Shown piece by piece: positions 1 to 8,475 of a stretch of DNA of 32,856 nucleotides. The stretch's first letter is position 1. Every line of letters begins with the position of its first letter. Source of the stretch: Promethearchaeota archaeon (GTDB taxonomy: Archaea > Asgardarchaeota > Lokiarchaeia > Sigyniarchaeales > SOKP01); assembly GCA_013375475.1 (NCBI GenBank), contig JABXKD010000039.1:1-32856 (forward strand), written 5' to 3'. Below the pieces are notes generated by a model. It did not search any database and was not told the origin of the DNA. It saw nothing but the letters and a program-made list of their open reading frames with translations. The position numbers and the translations under genes are program-made.

Positions 1-173
1 GTTATAAAATTGGGAGAAAATTCTTTGAAGGTTTATCTAATTCTGAAATAATAGAATTAATAAATCGATCTATAAATAAAAAAAATAATGCTAAGTCAAA
101 AAATTTTTCGAAAACTAATGTCAGATTAAAACTATTATTTAGAATTATTTTTTTAAAAAAGAGAGAAAAGTAA
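1..173 (+). CDS. 3' end of an unidentified gene (partial)
   Basis: An open frame enters from the left edge (first full codon at 3) and ends at TAA 171-173, leaving 56 C-terminal residues. The tail is very basic (many Lys, Arg and Asn) with a short hydrophobic stretch near the end. No motif is recognisable. It converges on the minus-strand GTPase gene, whose stop lies about 20 bases away. It could be a chance open frame in AT-rich DNA; the absence of any stop up to a plausible gene junction is the only support. Confidence 0.45.
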   Translation, partial: YKIGRKFFEGLSNSEIIELINRSINKKNNAKSKNFSKTNVRLKLLFRIIFLKKREK

Positions 174-193
174 AAATTAAGTTGATAAAAACC

Positions 194-1114
194 TTAATCT
201 GAATGAGCAGATATGATTAAGTCTGCGAAAAGTTTCATATCGTTAAGTAATACGTTCAGTTTATCTTGAGAATCTCTATCTAATTCTTGCGACTTCATCA
301 CAAATACAGAGATGATATACTTAAAGATGTGGAGCTCAATCCCTTTTCCATCTTCACTCTGTCCCATGAAGCGGCACGAATCGGACATAAAAATATTCTC
401 CCTCACCGTATTTGCTGCGTCAATGAAATCCCTCAAATCTCCTCTTAGCGTTAAACCACTACTTACGCCTTGAACGTTATGTACCAACACATTTCCAGAA
501 ACATCAGAAATTATTATTTTCGCTTTAATTTCTTCAAGTTGGCTTTCTGCTTTTTCAACAGATTTCTTTAAATCTTTATATGACGAAATTAAGATGTCCC
601 GAAAAATTTTAGCTAACTCGTCTTGTTGATAAATACTCGTCAACTTCAAATCGAAATCATAATCTTTAAAAGTATCAAGAAAGAGTCCTTTAGCGTGCTT
701 AACGTTGGTATCTAAAAGTTCCTTAGGATAATCCGTTGTATCGAACTTATGGAGGAACAATAGAACTTTAGGTTTTTCGTTGTTTTTTCGATGGATATCC
801 AATAATCCTTCAAAATATTCTTTTCCTTGCTCGAAAGTGTTAGGATCGTGTAAATCAATAACGCAAATTAGTATATCCGTCCCTCGGAATATTTCTGGTT
901 TCTCCATATATTCTTTTCGATATTGGTCCTGACCACCAAAATCAAAAATTCCAACTTGAAGTCCAAGAAAAGGATGTCTCCTTGTTTCATAGAGAATTGT
1001 TGGAGATAATTTCTTCGTATCTTCCGGAGTTTTCTCAGCAAAAGCTACTGAATACAAGCTTGTTTTGCCACATCCCCCCAAACCTACAAGAGATATTTTA
1101 ATAGTAATCTTCAC
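194..1114 (-). CDS. Rag/Gtr-like small GTPase with C-terminal roadblock/longin-like domain
   Basis: A 306-residue protein starting at GTG. The N-terminal ~185 residues are a Ras-superfamily G domain: P-loop GLGGCGKT (11-18), candidate switch I Thr39, switch II DFGGQ (58-62) and base-recognition HKFD (122-125). The GGQD segment, the following 'IFRGTDILICVIDL' stretch and HKxD in place of NKxD resemble eukaryotic RagA/Gtr1 more than Rab or Arf. The C-terminal ~110 residues, after a charged linker, alternate strands and helices like the roadblock-type dimerisation domain of Rag proteins. Asgard genomes carry many such GTPases; eukaryotic Rags act on lysosomal TORC1 signalling, but the archaeal role is unknown. 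It lies 60 bases downstream of the FrhB-like gene on the same strand and may be co-transcribed with it. Confidence 0.85.
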   Translation of the reverse strand: MKITIKISLVGLGGCGKTSLYSVAFAEKTPEDTKKLSPTILYETRRHPFLGLQVGIFDFGGQDQYRKEYMEKPEIFRGTDILICVIDLHDPNTFEQGKEYFEGLLDIHRKNNEKPKVLLFLHKFDTTDYPKELLDTNVKHAKGLFLDTFKDYDFDLKLTSIYQQDELAKIFRDILISSYKDLKKSVEKAESQLEEIKAKIIISDVSGNVLVHNVQGVSSGLTLRGDLRDFIDAANTVRENIFMSDSCRFMGQSEDGKGIELHIFKYIISVFVMKSQELDRDSQDKLNVLLNDMKLFADLIISAHSD

Positions 1115-1174
1115 CTTTTTTTATAATATTGTTTATAATTTTTCATCTAATTTAGTTCTTTATAAAATTAAAAC

Positions 1175-2674
1175 TTATTTTTCTTCATTTGGAGCTAATT
1201 TAAACGTTCTTGAGAACACTTTACCATACTTTTCCGCCGAAGCTTCTACTAACACATTACCATAGATAATTTCATTATTCACAGTTTCTAAAGGATACCC
1301 TATTTCTATAGTTTCATATGGGAAAAGTTCTCTTATCGTTGTAATCCATGGTTTCTTCTCGAAGAGTTCTTCAACTATTACAATCCTAATTTTGAGGTCT
1401 TCTAGAATATATCCCACGGAATTAGTTAACGAAATTTTTAAGGTTTTTTCTTCTTCATTTATATCTTTTGAAACAGATAGAAATTTCCTGGAGCCAAGAG
1501 GTTGTGCAACTGCTTGTTCGTCTTCTGGTTTTGTCTTGACTTTAGGTTGATCAATACTACTAGGCTCTCTAACAATAAACACCTTGCGCTTCTGAATATT
1601 ATATTGAGATACTTTTTTGAGTTTAGCTAGAAACAGAACCGCGTTTAAATTTATAGCATTATAAGGTTCAATTGTAAGATACCCCTTTTTAGCAGCGTCT
1701 TCAATAATCTCTGTTCCAATTCCCGTTCTTGCAAAAGCAGTATTTTTCTTGGCACCACTCCCTACGGAACCAATAGAAATGTCCGCGTTTTCAGCTGTTA
1801 AATCTGTACAAAAGTTACAACTAGACGATTTGAATTTGTCCAATTCTTTTATTGTATAGGATTTTACTGGCTCTCCATCGTAGTCAAAGTAGATATGAAA
1901 CTTTCCCTTGTTGATATCCATTTTTACTACTTTTGATAAATCTATACCATCTTTTTCAAAAAAAGGATATAGAGCTTCAGGAGCAAACGAATCCATACAA
2001 AATAAGCCAATTTTGAGGACATGAGCTCGCATAAAATATTTAAGCATACCTGCTGGAGAACTCATCATCTTATCAACAGCGTCAATATTACATGGAGTAC
2101 CAACAAACGCGATCGACCTGTAATCTTGTCGTATTGCATCCATGAGAGCTTCCACAGTTTGAGAGTGGCAATAGATGGAACCGGCTGCCTTTATTGCGTC
2201 GTCTCTAGTAGTTATAATTTGTGCAACAGGATGCCATGGATTATTAGGATCTTTCATTGAAACAACTGCTGCATCTATCAAATGCTCGTCAAATAGATAG
2301 CTAAGCAAGGAAGTTACAGTTCCTCCATCTTGGGCTCCAATAACTTCTGGAATATTAGTATTCGATACATACCCTGTTTTAAATTCGCCCATCAATTGAA
2401 TAGGATCAGTAATAGTTCGGGGGCATTGATTGTAACAGATTCCACATCCGGTACATTTTCCGATTAATTTCGGTTGTCCTGCTAAATGATCCCATTCGAG
2501 CACTGGACATACTGCAGCACAAGTACCACACTCGGTGCAAATTCCTGCCCGGATAATTTCCTTCATTAACATTCCATAGGAATCCTTTTTCCCCTCAAGT
2601 TTCTTTTGGATATAATCAAAAGAATAGTCATATTGAGTGGATTGTAACTCATCTTCAGTTGGATTCTCAGTCAT
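1175..2674 (-). CDS. FrhB/FdhB-family F420-type flavoprotein with two 4Fe-4S motifs and an extra C-terminal beta domain
   Basis: A 499-residue protein. Residues ~45-85 carry two ferredoxin motifs (CTECGTCAAVCP and CTGCGICYNQCP). An FrhB-type N domain (AQDGGTVTSLLSYL, GTPCNIDAV) and C domain (GLFCMDSFAPE, SSSCNFCTDLTAENADISIGSVGSG) follow. This family binds FAD and usually passes electrons between coenzyme F420 or another carrier and Fe-S centres. Residues ~395-499 are not part of the usual family. After an acidic, Pro- and Gln-containing linker they look like an Ig-like beta sandwich (alternating strands, few Cys). Start ATG 2674 fits a TATA box about 25 bases upstream. It is a paralogue of the two FrhB-like genes at 11295 and 12801; electron donor and partner are unknown. 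Confidence 0.85.
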   Translation of the reverse strand: MTENPTEDELQSTQYDYSFDYIQKKLEGKKDSYGMLMKEIIRAGICTECGTCAAVCPVLEWDHLAGQPKLIGKCTGCGICYNQCPRTITDPIQLMGEFKTGYVSNTNIPEVIGAQDGGTVTSLLSYLFDEHLIDAAVVSMKDPNNPWHPVAQIITTRDDAIKAAGSIYCHSQTVEALMDAIRQDYRSIAFVGTPCNIDAVDKMMSSPAGMLKYFMRAHVLKIGLFCMDSFAPEALYPFFEKDGIDLSKVVKMDINKGKFHIYFDYDGEPVKSYTIKELDKFKSSSCNFCTDLTAENADISIGSVGSGAKKNTAFARTGIGTEIIEDAAKKGYLTIEPYNAINLNAVLFLAKLKKVSQYNIQKRKVFIVREPSSIDQPKVKTKPEDEQAVAQPLGSRKFLSVSKDINEEEKTLKISLTNSVGYILEDLKIRIVIVEELFEKKPWITTIRELFPYETIEIGYPLETVNNEIIYGNVLVEASAEKYGKVFSRTFKLAPNEEK

Positions 2675-2696
2675 TTTTAGTAAATCACTAAAAAGT

Positions 2697-2704
2697 TTAT
2701 ATAA
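2697..2704 (-). promoter_or_regulatory. TATA box for the FrhB-like gene, probable leaderless transcript
   Basis: On the minus strand TATATAAA lies about 22 bases before ATG 2674. Archaeal transcription normally starts ~25 bases downstream of the TATA box, so the mRNA would start at or next to the start codon. No Shine-Dalgarno sequence is visible before this ATG, which fits. Confidence 0.55.
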
Positions 2705-2765
2705 GCTTAATTTAATAATTTGAAAATTATGTAAGGATATTGATTAACTTTATTAAAATTTACTC

Positions 2766-2941
2766 AAAAAGTGACAATTCCGGTTATTAACGACTTTTTA
2801 GTCACATCGAAACACGAAAAATTTCCGTTTTTCGTATTTTTATGTCCAAGTCTAAAATAGTTATACTTTTAAGTCTATATGGGTGATTATTTATTTAAAC
2901 TTCAAATTAATCTTGAAGAGGGTAGCTTTCGCAAGCGAAAG
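2766..2941. repeat. Cluster of inverted repeats in the 279-bp gap between the HEAT and FrhB-like genes
   Basis: Three potential hairpins occupy this gap. AAAAAGT (2766-2772) pairs with ACTTTTT (2793-2799), or alternatively GTGAC (2771-2775) with GTCAC (2801-2805). ACGAAAAA (2814-2821) pairs with TTTTTCGT (2828-2835) across a 6-base loop. CTTTCGC (2926-2932) pairs with GCGAAAG (2935-2941). The last lies just past the stop of the minus-strand HEAT gene and may protect or end its transcript. The others could be operator sites for the FrhB-like promoter. No coding frame is evident. Confidence 0.5.
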
Positions 2942-2953
2942 TTAAATGAGAAT

Positions 2954-4567
2954 TTAGTCAGAATTATCGAGACCTAACCTTTCCTCAATCTTATCTTCGA
3001 TTTTCTTAATTGCATTGCTTGCATGTATCCTTATGATTCGAGGGAAATCGTTTACTCTGGAAAGTAAGGCGTTTAAAGCCGATTCCTCTCCATAAATTTC
3101 CAGAAATTTAATCAAACTTACCTTAACTTTGGTGTCTTCGGTTTCGCTTCGCTTTAAATAATCTATTAATGTTGCTATATACTTATTTAATGTACGTTCT
3201 AGATATACATCTTTCTCTTTAACTCGATACCAATTTCTTTGAAAGATATTATATATAGCATCAATTGCAACTTTTTTTATGAGCCAATAGGAATCAGGAT
3301 TCTCCAAAATTTTAATTAGGTTAATAATGGGTTCAATGGTTCCTATTTTTCCTAAAGCGATAATAGCATTTTTTTTAACATCTAAATTTTTATCCTTTAA
3401 CAAAACGATTAGAGGGTTAGCAAACACCTCATTTCCAATTTCGCCTAAAATAAACGCAATACTTTCTTTCAGAGTGTCGCTGTCTGAATTTAAATGGGAG
3501 AATAAAATATTAAAGTCAGCGGATTTATTAGCAGAATAAATCTTTTTAACTGCGTCCATGATGTAGAACTTCATATCAATATCGGTGTATTCAAAGCTGA
3601 TATCTTCTATATTTAATACTTCGAGTAGCTCAGGTACGGCTGAAAGATCACCAATTTCTCCTAATGTTGCGATCGTAGCTACGCTTACTTCGCTATATAT
3701 ATTATCTAAGCCTGTAATTAGCGTGTCCACTGCATCCTTTAACTTCAATTTTCCGATAAGTGTGATAGCATTTTTTCTTACGATAAAGTCGTCGCTCAGT
3801 AACAATTTAGTTACATCCTTGTTAATTTCAGGGCTCAACAATTTTAAAATTGAAACGGCAGAATCTAGTAATTCGGAATCCTCTTCTCTTAAAGTTCTTG
3901 TTATTTCGTCTAAAAGACTAATTTTACTTGAAAACAATTTAGAAACTAGTTCTGGGTACTTGACTTTTATGTAATCGATATCCTGAAATGTTATGTTAAT
4001 GCTAGAAAGCTCGTAACCGATTAACTTAATAATTTCCGATTTGTGTTCATTTGATATGTTTTCATTTTTTAGATAAGCTAATAAAGTTTTTATTAGAAAT
4101 TCCGGTTCAATTCCAACGAGGTAGTTTTTGACAAATTCTCTGATAGGATTATATCTGGAATCTAGCTCCTTAATAAAAAGATTTATCTGTGGTTCCTCAA
4201 ATTTGATTTTAGCTATACTTTTTAAAGCAGCTAATTTTAGGTCCATGCTATCAATTTTCTGCTCCAATATCCAATTTAAAGGTTTTAATGCTTTCTCGTT
4301 TTTTAGCTTACCTAACGCTTTCGCAGCTTCACATTTTAGATCGATCTTTTCCTCAGAAATTAAAACATTTTCTATAATCGCAAAGCATTCATTTTTTAAC
4401 TGGGGAACATAATTACTAATGCTCCCCAAAAATTTAACCGCTTCTTTTCTTTTGTTGCTATCCTTTTCTGTATCAATAATATCAGCTAGCATTTCAACTG
4501 AATTTTCTAATCCAAACTCTTCCCTTTTCTCATATATCTCCTGAGGTGAAGGTTTTAGATCTGACAT
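2954..4567 (-). CDS. HEAT-repeat protein
   Basis: A 537-residue soluble protein built almost wholly of ~30-residue two-helix HEAT/PBS-lyase-type repeats. Units such as 'KCEAAKALGKLKNEKALKPLNWIL', 'VRKNAITLIGKLKLKDAVDTLI' and 'VKKNAIIALGKIGTIEPIINLI' recur through the chain. No catalytic motif, signal peptide or membrane segment is visible. Such proteins are usually scaffolds or partners for other proteins (phycobilin-lyase-like HEAT proteins are the closest sequence style). The ATG at 4567 is preceded by a weak AAGGA about 12 bases upstream. It stands alone between the AOR gene and the FrhB-like gene on the same strand; no specific partner is indicated. Confidence 0.85.
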   Translation of the reverse strand: MSDLKPSPQEIYEKREEFGLENSVEMLADIIDTEKDSNKRKEAVKFLGSISNYVPQLKNECFAIIENVLISEEKIDLKCEAAKALGKLKNEKALKPLNWILEQKIDSMDLKLAALKSIAKIKFEEPQINLFIKELDSRYNPIREFVKNYLVGIEPEFLIKTLLAYLKNENISNEHKSEIIKLIGYELSSINITFQDIDYIKVKYPELVSKLFSSKISLLDEITRTLREEDSELLDSAVSILKLLSPEINKDVTKLLLSDDFIVRKNAITLIGKLKLKDAVDTLITGLDNIYSEVSVATIATLGEIGDLSAVPELLEVLNIEDISFEYTDIDMKFYIMDAVKKIYSANKSADFNILFSHLNSDSDTLKESIAFILGEIGNEVFANPLIVLLKDKNLDVKKNAIIALGKIGTIEPIINLIKILENPDSYWLIKKVAIDAIYNIFQRNWYRVKEKDVYLERTLNKYIATLIDYLKRSETEDTKVKVSLIKFLEIYGEESALNALLSRVNDFPRIIRIHASNAIKKIEDKIEERLGLDNSD

Positions 4568-4694
4568 AAGTAGCTAAAAAATCCTTTTTAGAGGCTAATT
4601 AAATTATTTTGATTATTTTAATTATTAGGTCATCCGCTAATAAAAATATTTTCAATATAACTTATGTTTCAAGATAGAATGATTAAGAAATTAA

Positions 4695-4712
4695 GAAAAA
4701 AATAAAAAAAAG
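4695..4712 (-). terminator. T-tract terminator after the AOR gene
   Basis: On the minus strand, just past the AOR stop at 4720, two T runs of 8 and 7 bases separated by one A occur. This matches the oligo-T type of archaeal termination signal; no hairpin is needed. Confidence 0.5.
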
Positions 4713-4719
4713 ATGAGCT

Positions 4720-6513
4720 TTATATGTTAGGTATTCCCTTTTCGTTCCAATTCCGCTTTCGATAATAAGTCTGGAGTAGATCGTCCAAGGGAGGTACATT
4801 TTTCTTACTACCTCCTTTTTCGAGTGGTGTATAGAATCGAGACCCATAAGTGTCATCTTTTACGCTGATACCGCATTTCGTGTTAAATTCTCTTTTCATA
4901 TTAACAATTCTTTGTCCTGCTTCCATGAAAGATTCGACGGAGTAAGATCGCCCCGTGATCCCATTAAGACCATCAATCCATGGTTGAAGTTTATGAATAA
5001 ACCAAAATCCAAATATACATCCCCCGCTAGCAGAATAGGCTTCACTTGCATCCTGAATTTTGATTACTGCTTCTACTACATCCTCACCTGTTCCAAATTT
5101 ATCAACTCGTTCTGTTAATCCAATTTCTTCTTTTTGGTTCATGTAGGAAGACAAATGCATGGGTTCATAGCAATGATATGCACCACGTGGAGTTGTAGCA
5201 TAATCTAAAGCTGTTAAATTGTTAGCCCGTGGCTCATGAGCTGGAATTTCTAATCCTTTGCCATGTATAGAAAGTTCTTCGGGTAATTCCTCGATTTCAC
5301 AGAATTTTTTAACTCCTTCAGCCAATTTATTTCCTACTCCTTCTCGATAGGCAATCATCGGAATTATTTTTTCAATTGTTTTTGAATCTCCCCAAACTTG
5401 CTCTTTCTTAAAGCCTAATTGCTTATACTCTGATGGTAATAATTCCCTGTCAATGCTCTCTAAAAGGCAACCGAGAACACCCCCAAGCGAAATGCTATCC
5501 AATCCAAGATCGTTCACGAGTAGGTTCAACTTAATAAGTGCTTCTAAATCATCAACTAACAAATTCGATCCTAACATACCGAGAGTTTCATATTCGGGTC
5601 GAGAAACCCATTCACCCTCATATTCTACATATCCACGGCACGCTGTTGGACAATTAAAACATCCATGCATTTTTACCTCTCCTCGTGCATTTAGTGCTTT
5701 AGCGCCGATTTGTTTAACACCTATCCATCTTCCCTCTGTCCAATTTTTTACATTAATATCTCCGACACTTGCCATAGAATCTAAATGAACTGGTGTACCT
5801 GAATCTGACATTACCATACCAAGTGCGGATTTGCTTAATAAATCTCGCAGTTCTTTGGCTGCATTTAGCACTTTTTCTTTATCATTAACAGGAACCTTTT
5901 CCGTACCTCGAACTGCAATTGCTTTTAGTTTCTTGCTCCCCATTACAGCCCCTAATCCGCATCTTCCAGCAGCATGGGTCTTATCGTTGATGATACAAGC
6001 ATATTTGACAAGGTTCTCCCCTGCAGGGCCAATTGTAGCGACTCTAACTTTCGGGTCTCCAAGCTTTTCTTTAACGACTTTATCGGTGTCTTGAGTCCCT
6101 TTACCCCAGAGCTCTGTAGCATCTAAAATCTCTGCTTTTCCGTCATTGATGGATAAAAGCACCGGAGTTTCGCTTTTTCCCTTGATAATTACATAATCAA
6201 AACCAGTAGATTTTAATTCTTTTCCAAAAAATCCTCCAGAAGACGCCTCTCCCAAAATGTTGGTTAAGGGTGATTTTGCCATAAGGAAATGGCGACCACA
6301 GAAGGGAATAGCTGTGCCACAAAATTGACCAACTGATAATATCAAAAGATTTTCCTCACCAAGAGGGTCCACGTCGCTCGATACTTCTCGAGTGAAAATC
6401 GCTGTAGATAGCCCAATACCCCCAATGAACTTTGATTCATCTTCAGCAGATGTTTCTTCTTGTGAAATGTCTTTATTGCTCAAATTTATTCTAAGAATTT
6501 TACTCATTTTCAT
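4720..6513 (-). CDS. aor: Aldehyde:ferredoxin oxidoreductase (tungsten, AOR family)
   Basis: 597 residues, close to the ~600 typical of AOR. The family oxidises aldehydes to carboxylic acids with ferredoxin as acceptor, using a tungsten bis-pterin cofactor and one 4Fe-4S cluster. The four cluster cysteines are visible: C285, C288 and C292 in CFNCPTAC, plus C499 in SGGCIFGFW, in the spacing of the Pyrococcus enzyme. N-terminal GGIGLS (31-36) and the IGPAGENLVKYACI segment are typical. Sec does not replace any cluster ligand. The chain starts Met-Lys-Met: the first ATG (6513) follows GAAAGGTA very closely, so the second ATG (6507) has the better ribosome-site spacing. It stands near an HTH_10 regulator on the same strand. 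Substrate cannot be deduced. Confidence 0.92.
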   Translation of the reverse strand: MKMSKILRINLSNKDISQEETSAEDESKFIGGIGLSTAIFTREVSSDVDPLGEENLLILSVGQFCGTAIPFCGRHFLMAKSPLTNILGEASSGGFFGKELKSTGFDYVIIKGKSETPVLLSINDGKAEILDATELWGKGTQDTDKVVKEKLGDPKVRVATIGPAGENLVKYACIINDKTHAAGRCGLGAVMGSKKLKAIAVRGTEKVPVNDKEKVLNAAKELRDLLSKSALGMVMSDSGTPVHLDSMASVGDINVKNWTEGRWIGVKQIGAKALNARGEVKMHGCFNCPTACRGYVEYEGEWVSRPEYETLGMLGSNLLVDDLEALIKLNLLVNDLGLDSISLGGVLGCLLESIDRELLPSEYKQLGFKKEQVWGDSKTIEKIIPMIAYREGVGNKLAEGVKKFCEIEELPEELSIHGKGLEIPAHEPRANNLTALDYATTPRGAYHCYEPMHLSSYMNQKEEIGLTERVDKFGTGEDVVEAVIKIQDASEAYSASGGCIFGFWFIHKLQPWIDGLNGITGRSYSVESFMEAGQRIVNMKREFNTKCGISVKDDTYGSRFYTPLEKGGSKKNVPPLDDLLQTYYRKRNWNEKGIPNI

Positions 6514-6564
6514 TACCTTTCTTTAATCATTGATTAGATAATAGATTATAATTTATATATAAAA

Positions 6565-7245
6565 TTATAGGAATGTTCCGAAAAAGTATTCCATCGCTAA
6601 ATTCTTGGCACTTTTTAAAAGGCGATTTACAGCTGATTCTGATATTCCAAAATGAGTAGCTATTTGGACCGCACTTATCTTTTTTGGAGTTTTAAAAAAG
6701 CCTTCTTTAGCCGCATATGCAGCGACTTCTTGCTGTCTCTTCGTAAAATTGGGAAATGGAATTGCAGATCTCCATATAGTCTGATCGACTTCATCGAGTT
6801 TATCCAAATCAGTCATGCCTACGATTTCATATTTCTCAGTAAACGAATTAATAACATCGAATAATTTATTGATATATTCATTTTGAGAGATTATATTGAT
6901 TAAAAGAACTTCTTGAGAAATATGGATAGGGAAAAGAAATGCCCATGGACCTGAGTCGACAATAGGAAAGAACCCGGAAGTTTTATTCTGATTCATAATA
7001 CAAATGATTTCATCTCTAGTCTGATTTAATAATTGGAAAGATTGAGGATTAAATTGTTTTTTTATATATTTATCCAGTTCCTTAATTATATTCGGTTTGA
7101 ACTTTATCCTCTGAAGAGCAAAGAAGTGATTTTGGTCGTATTGAAAAGCGTTTAAAATTTCTATAAATTCTAGATACTGAAACAAATCTGCAAATCCTAC
7201 ATGTTCCAAAAAATTGCCTGGTATTTGTAATCTTATGATTTTCAT
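6565..7245 (-). CDS. HTH_10 (bacterio-opsin activator-like) transcriptional regulator
   Basis: 226 residues from ATG 7245; the frame stays open 15 codons further upstream, but only from a weak start that would crowd the divergent promoter. The C-terminal ~60 residues are the archaeal HTH_10 domain: 'FTKRQQEVAAYAAKEGFF' followed by 'SAVQIATHFGISESAVNRLLKSA', a helix-turn-helix. The N-terminal ~150 residues resemble the small sensory region seen in Bat/DmsR-like proteins, but no ligand motif is visible. It lies 50 bases upstream of the AOR gene on the same strand and is divergent from the epimerase, so it may regulate either. Confidence 0.82.
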   Translation of the reverse strand: MKIIRLQIPGNFLEHVGFADLFQYLEFIEILNAFQYDQNHFFALQRIKFKPNIIKELDKYIKKQFNPQSFQLLNQTRDEIICIMNQNKTSGFFPIVDSGPWAFLFPIHISQEVLLINIISQNEYINKLFDVINSFTEKYEIVGMTDLDKLDEVDQTIWRSAIPFPNFTKRQQEVAAYAAKEGFFKTPKKISAVQIATHFGISESAVNRLLKSAKNLAMEYFFGTFL

Positions 7246-7332
7246 TATAACTGTAGTAGAAATTTGAACTATTATATGTTGCGATCGCAACCAATCGACT
7301 ATTTAGAAAGTATTAATTTTAATATATTAGGT
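7246..7332. promoter_or_regulatory. Divergent promoter region, HTH_10 regulator / epimerase
   Basis: An 87-bp AT-rich interval between divergent start codons (ATG 7245 minus, ATG 7333 plus). It contains AT-rich TATA-like stretches close to the epimerase start. No strong Shine-Dalgarno sequence is seen on either side. The regulator could control itself and the epimerase from here. Confidence 0.4.
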
Positions 7333-8475
7333 ATGAAAGTATTATTAACAGGTGCTTTTGGAAACGTAGGTTTAAGCACTTTAAAGGTATTAGTTGAAAA
7401 AGATTATAATGTCAGAGTTTTTGAAATCTACAATAAAAAAAACAGAAGAATCGCTAAAAAATTCAAAAATAGAATAGAGATTATCTGGGGAGACCTCAGA
7501 AATAAAGAAGAAGTGAATAAGGCCGTTCATAGTCAAGATATAATTATCCATTTGGCTGCGATTATTCCTCCGTTGGCAGATACTAATCCTCGTTTGGCTG
7601 AATCTGTAAACATTGGAGGAACTCAAAATATTCTAGATGCTATGAAAAATCTCAAGCAGAAACCGAAACTATTATTCACATCCTCGGTAGCTGTTTATGG
7701 AGATCGCCGATACAATCCGATGATCGAAGTTACCGATCCCATTGCCCCGAGCAGAGGTGATTATTACGCAATAACCAAAATTTCAGCTGAAAACTTGATT
7801 AGAGAATCGGGTTTAGATTTCGCAATATTTAGATTAACCTATATTACTTCGATAGACAAGCTTAATATGGATCCTCTAATGTTTCACATGCCATTAGATA
7901 CTTCTATCGAAATCTGTGACACTAAAGATATTGGATTAGCTTTAGTTAATGCTATTGAGTGTGATGAGGTGTGGGGTGAAACATTTAACTTAGCAGGTGG
8001 AAAACAATGTAGAATTACATATAAAGAGTACCTTAACGATATGATGGAGATATTTGGGTTAGGTCGAAATTTCCTACCTGAAGAAGGATTTGCAGAAAAA
8101 GACTTTCACTGTGGTTTCATGAATACCGATAAATCTCAATCCATCTTAAAATATCAAAAACATACGCTTGAAGATTATTATGCAGAAGTTAAAAGGAAAA
8201 TTGGGCCTAAAAAGCATTTTATGTCCGCTATTAAATGGATGATTCGACTAAATCTCTTAAAAAGATCGGAATCCTATCGAAGGCACAAATTTTTCAGGAA
8301 AAAAGCTGGAGCGTTTACAGTTTCAGAAAATAAACTTATAAGAAAAATCTTAGCAGCGAATTTTAATCGGATAGAACTGTTAGAAAAAAAAATAGAGACT
8401 TTGGAAGACCTGACAGCTAATTTCATTGAACGTAAAAAAGAAGTTCCCGTCGTAAAGCAAGTTCAATCAGCGTAG
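7333..8475 (+). CDS. NAD-dependent epimerase/dehydratase (extended SDR)
   Basis: 380 residues from ATG 7333; starting 69 bases upstream would place residues ahead of the Rossmann strand, so this ATG is preferred. The nucleotide-binding loop GAFGNVG (7-13) immediately follows the first strand. The SDR triad is visible as Ser117/118 with Y145-x3-K149, and HLAA (73-76) is the usual adenine-contact strand. The family acts on nucleotide sugars or related substrates. The last ~100 residues are basic and then form a predicted coiled coil (ELLEKKIETLEDL), which is not typical and may mediate oligomerisation. No sugar-pathway genes are adjacent, so the substrate is unknown. Confidence 0.85.
   Translation: MKVLLTGAFGNVGLSTLKVLVEKDYNVRVFEIYNKKNRRIAKKFKNRIEIIWGDLRNKEEVNKAVHSQDIIIHLAAIIPPLADTNPRLAESVNIGGTQNILDAMKNLKQKPKLLFTSSVAVYGDRRYNPMIEVTDPIAPSRGDYYAITKISAENLIRESGLDFAIFRLTYITSIDKLNMDPLMFHMPLDTSIEICDTKDIGLALVNAIECDEVWGETFNLAGGKQCRITYKEYLNDMMEIFGLGRNFLPEEGFAEKDFHCGFMNTDKSQSILKYQKHTLEDYYAEVKRKIGPKKHFMSAIKWMIRLNLLKRSESYRRHKFFRKKAGAFTVSENKLIRKILAANFNRIELLEKKIETLEDLTANFIERKKEVPVVKQVQSA

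Noticed and set aside
1065..1265. Small plus-strand open frame between the GTPase and FrhB-like genes
   Set aside because: It overlaps both genes on the other strand and shows no coding features.
3327..4412. Plus-strand open frames opposite the HEAT-repeat gene
   Set aside because: They are antisense shadows of a well-supported repeat protein, rich in Ser and Phe with no motifs or ribosome sites.
7264..7332. Upstream extension of the epimerase
   Set aside because: It places 23 residues before the first Rossmann strand and overlaps the divergent promoter; ATG 7333 gives the expected SDR N-terminus.
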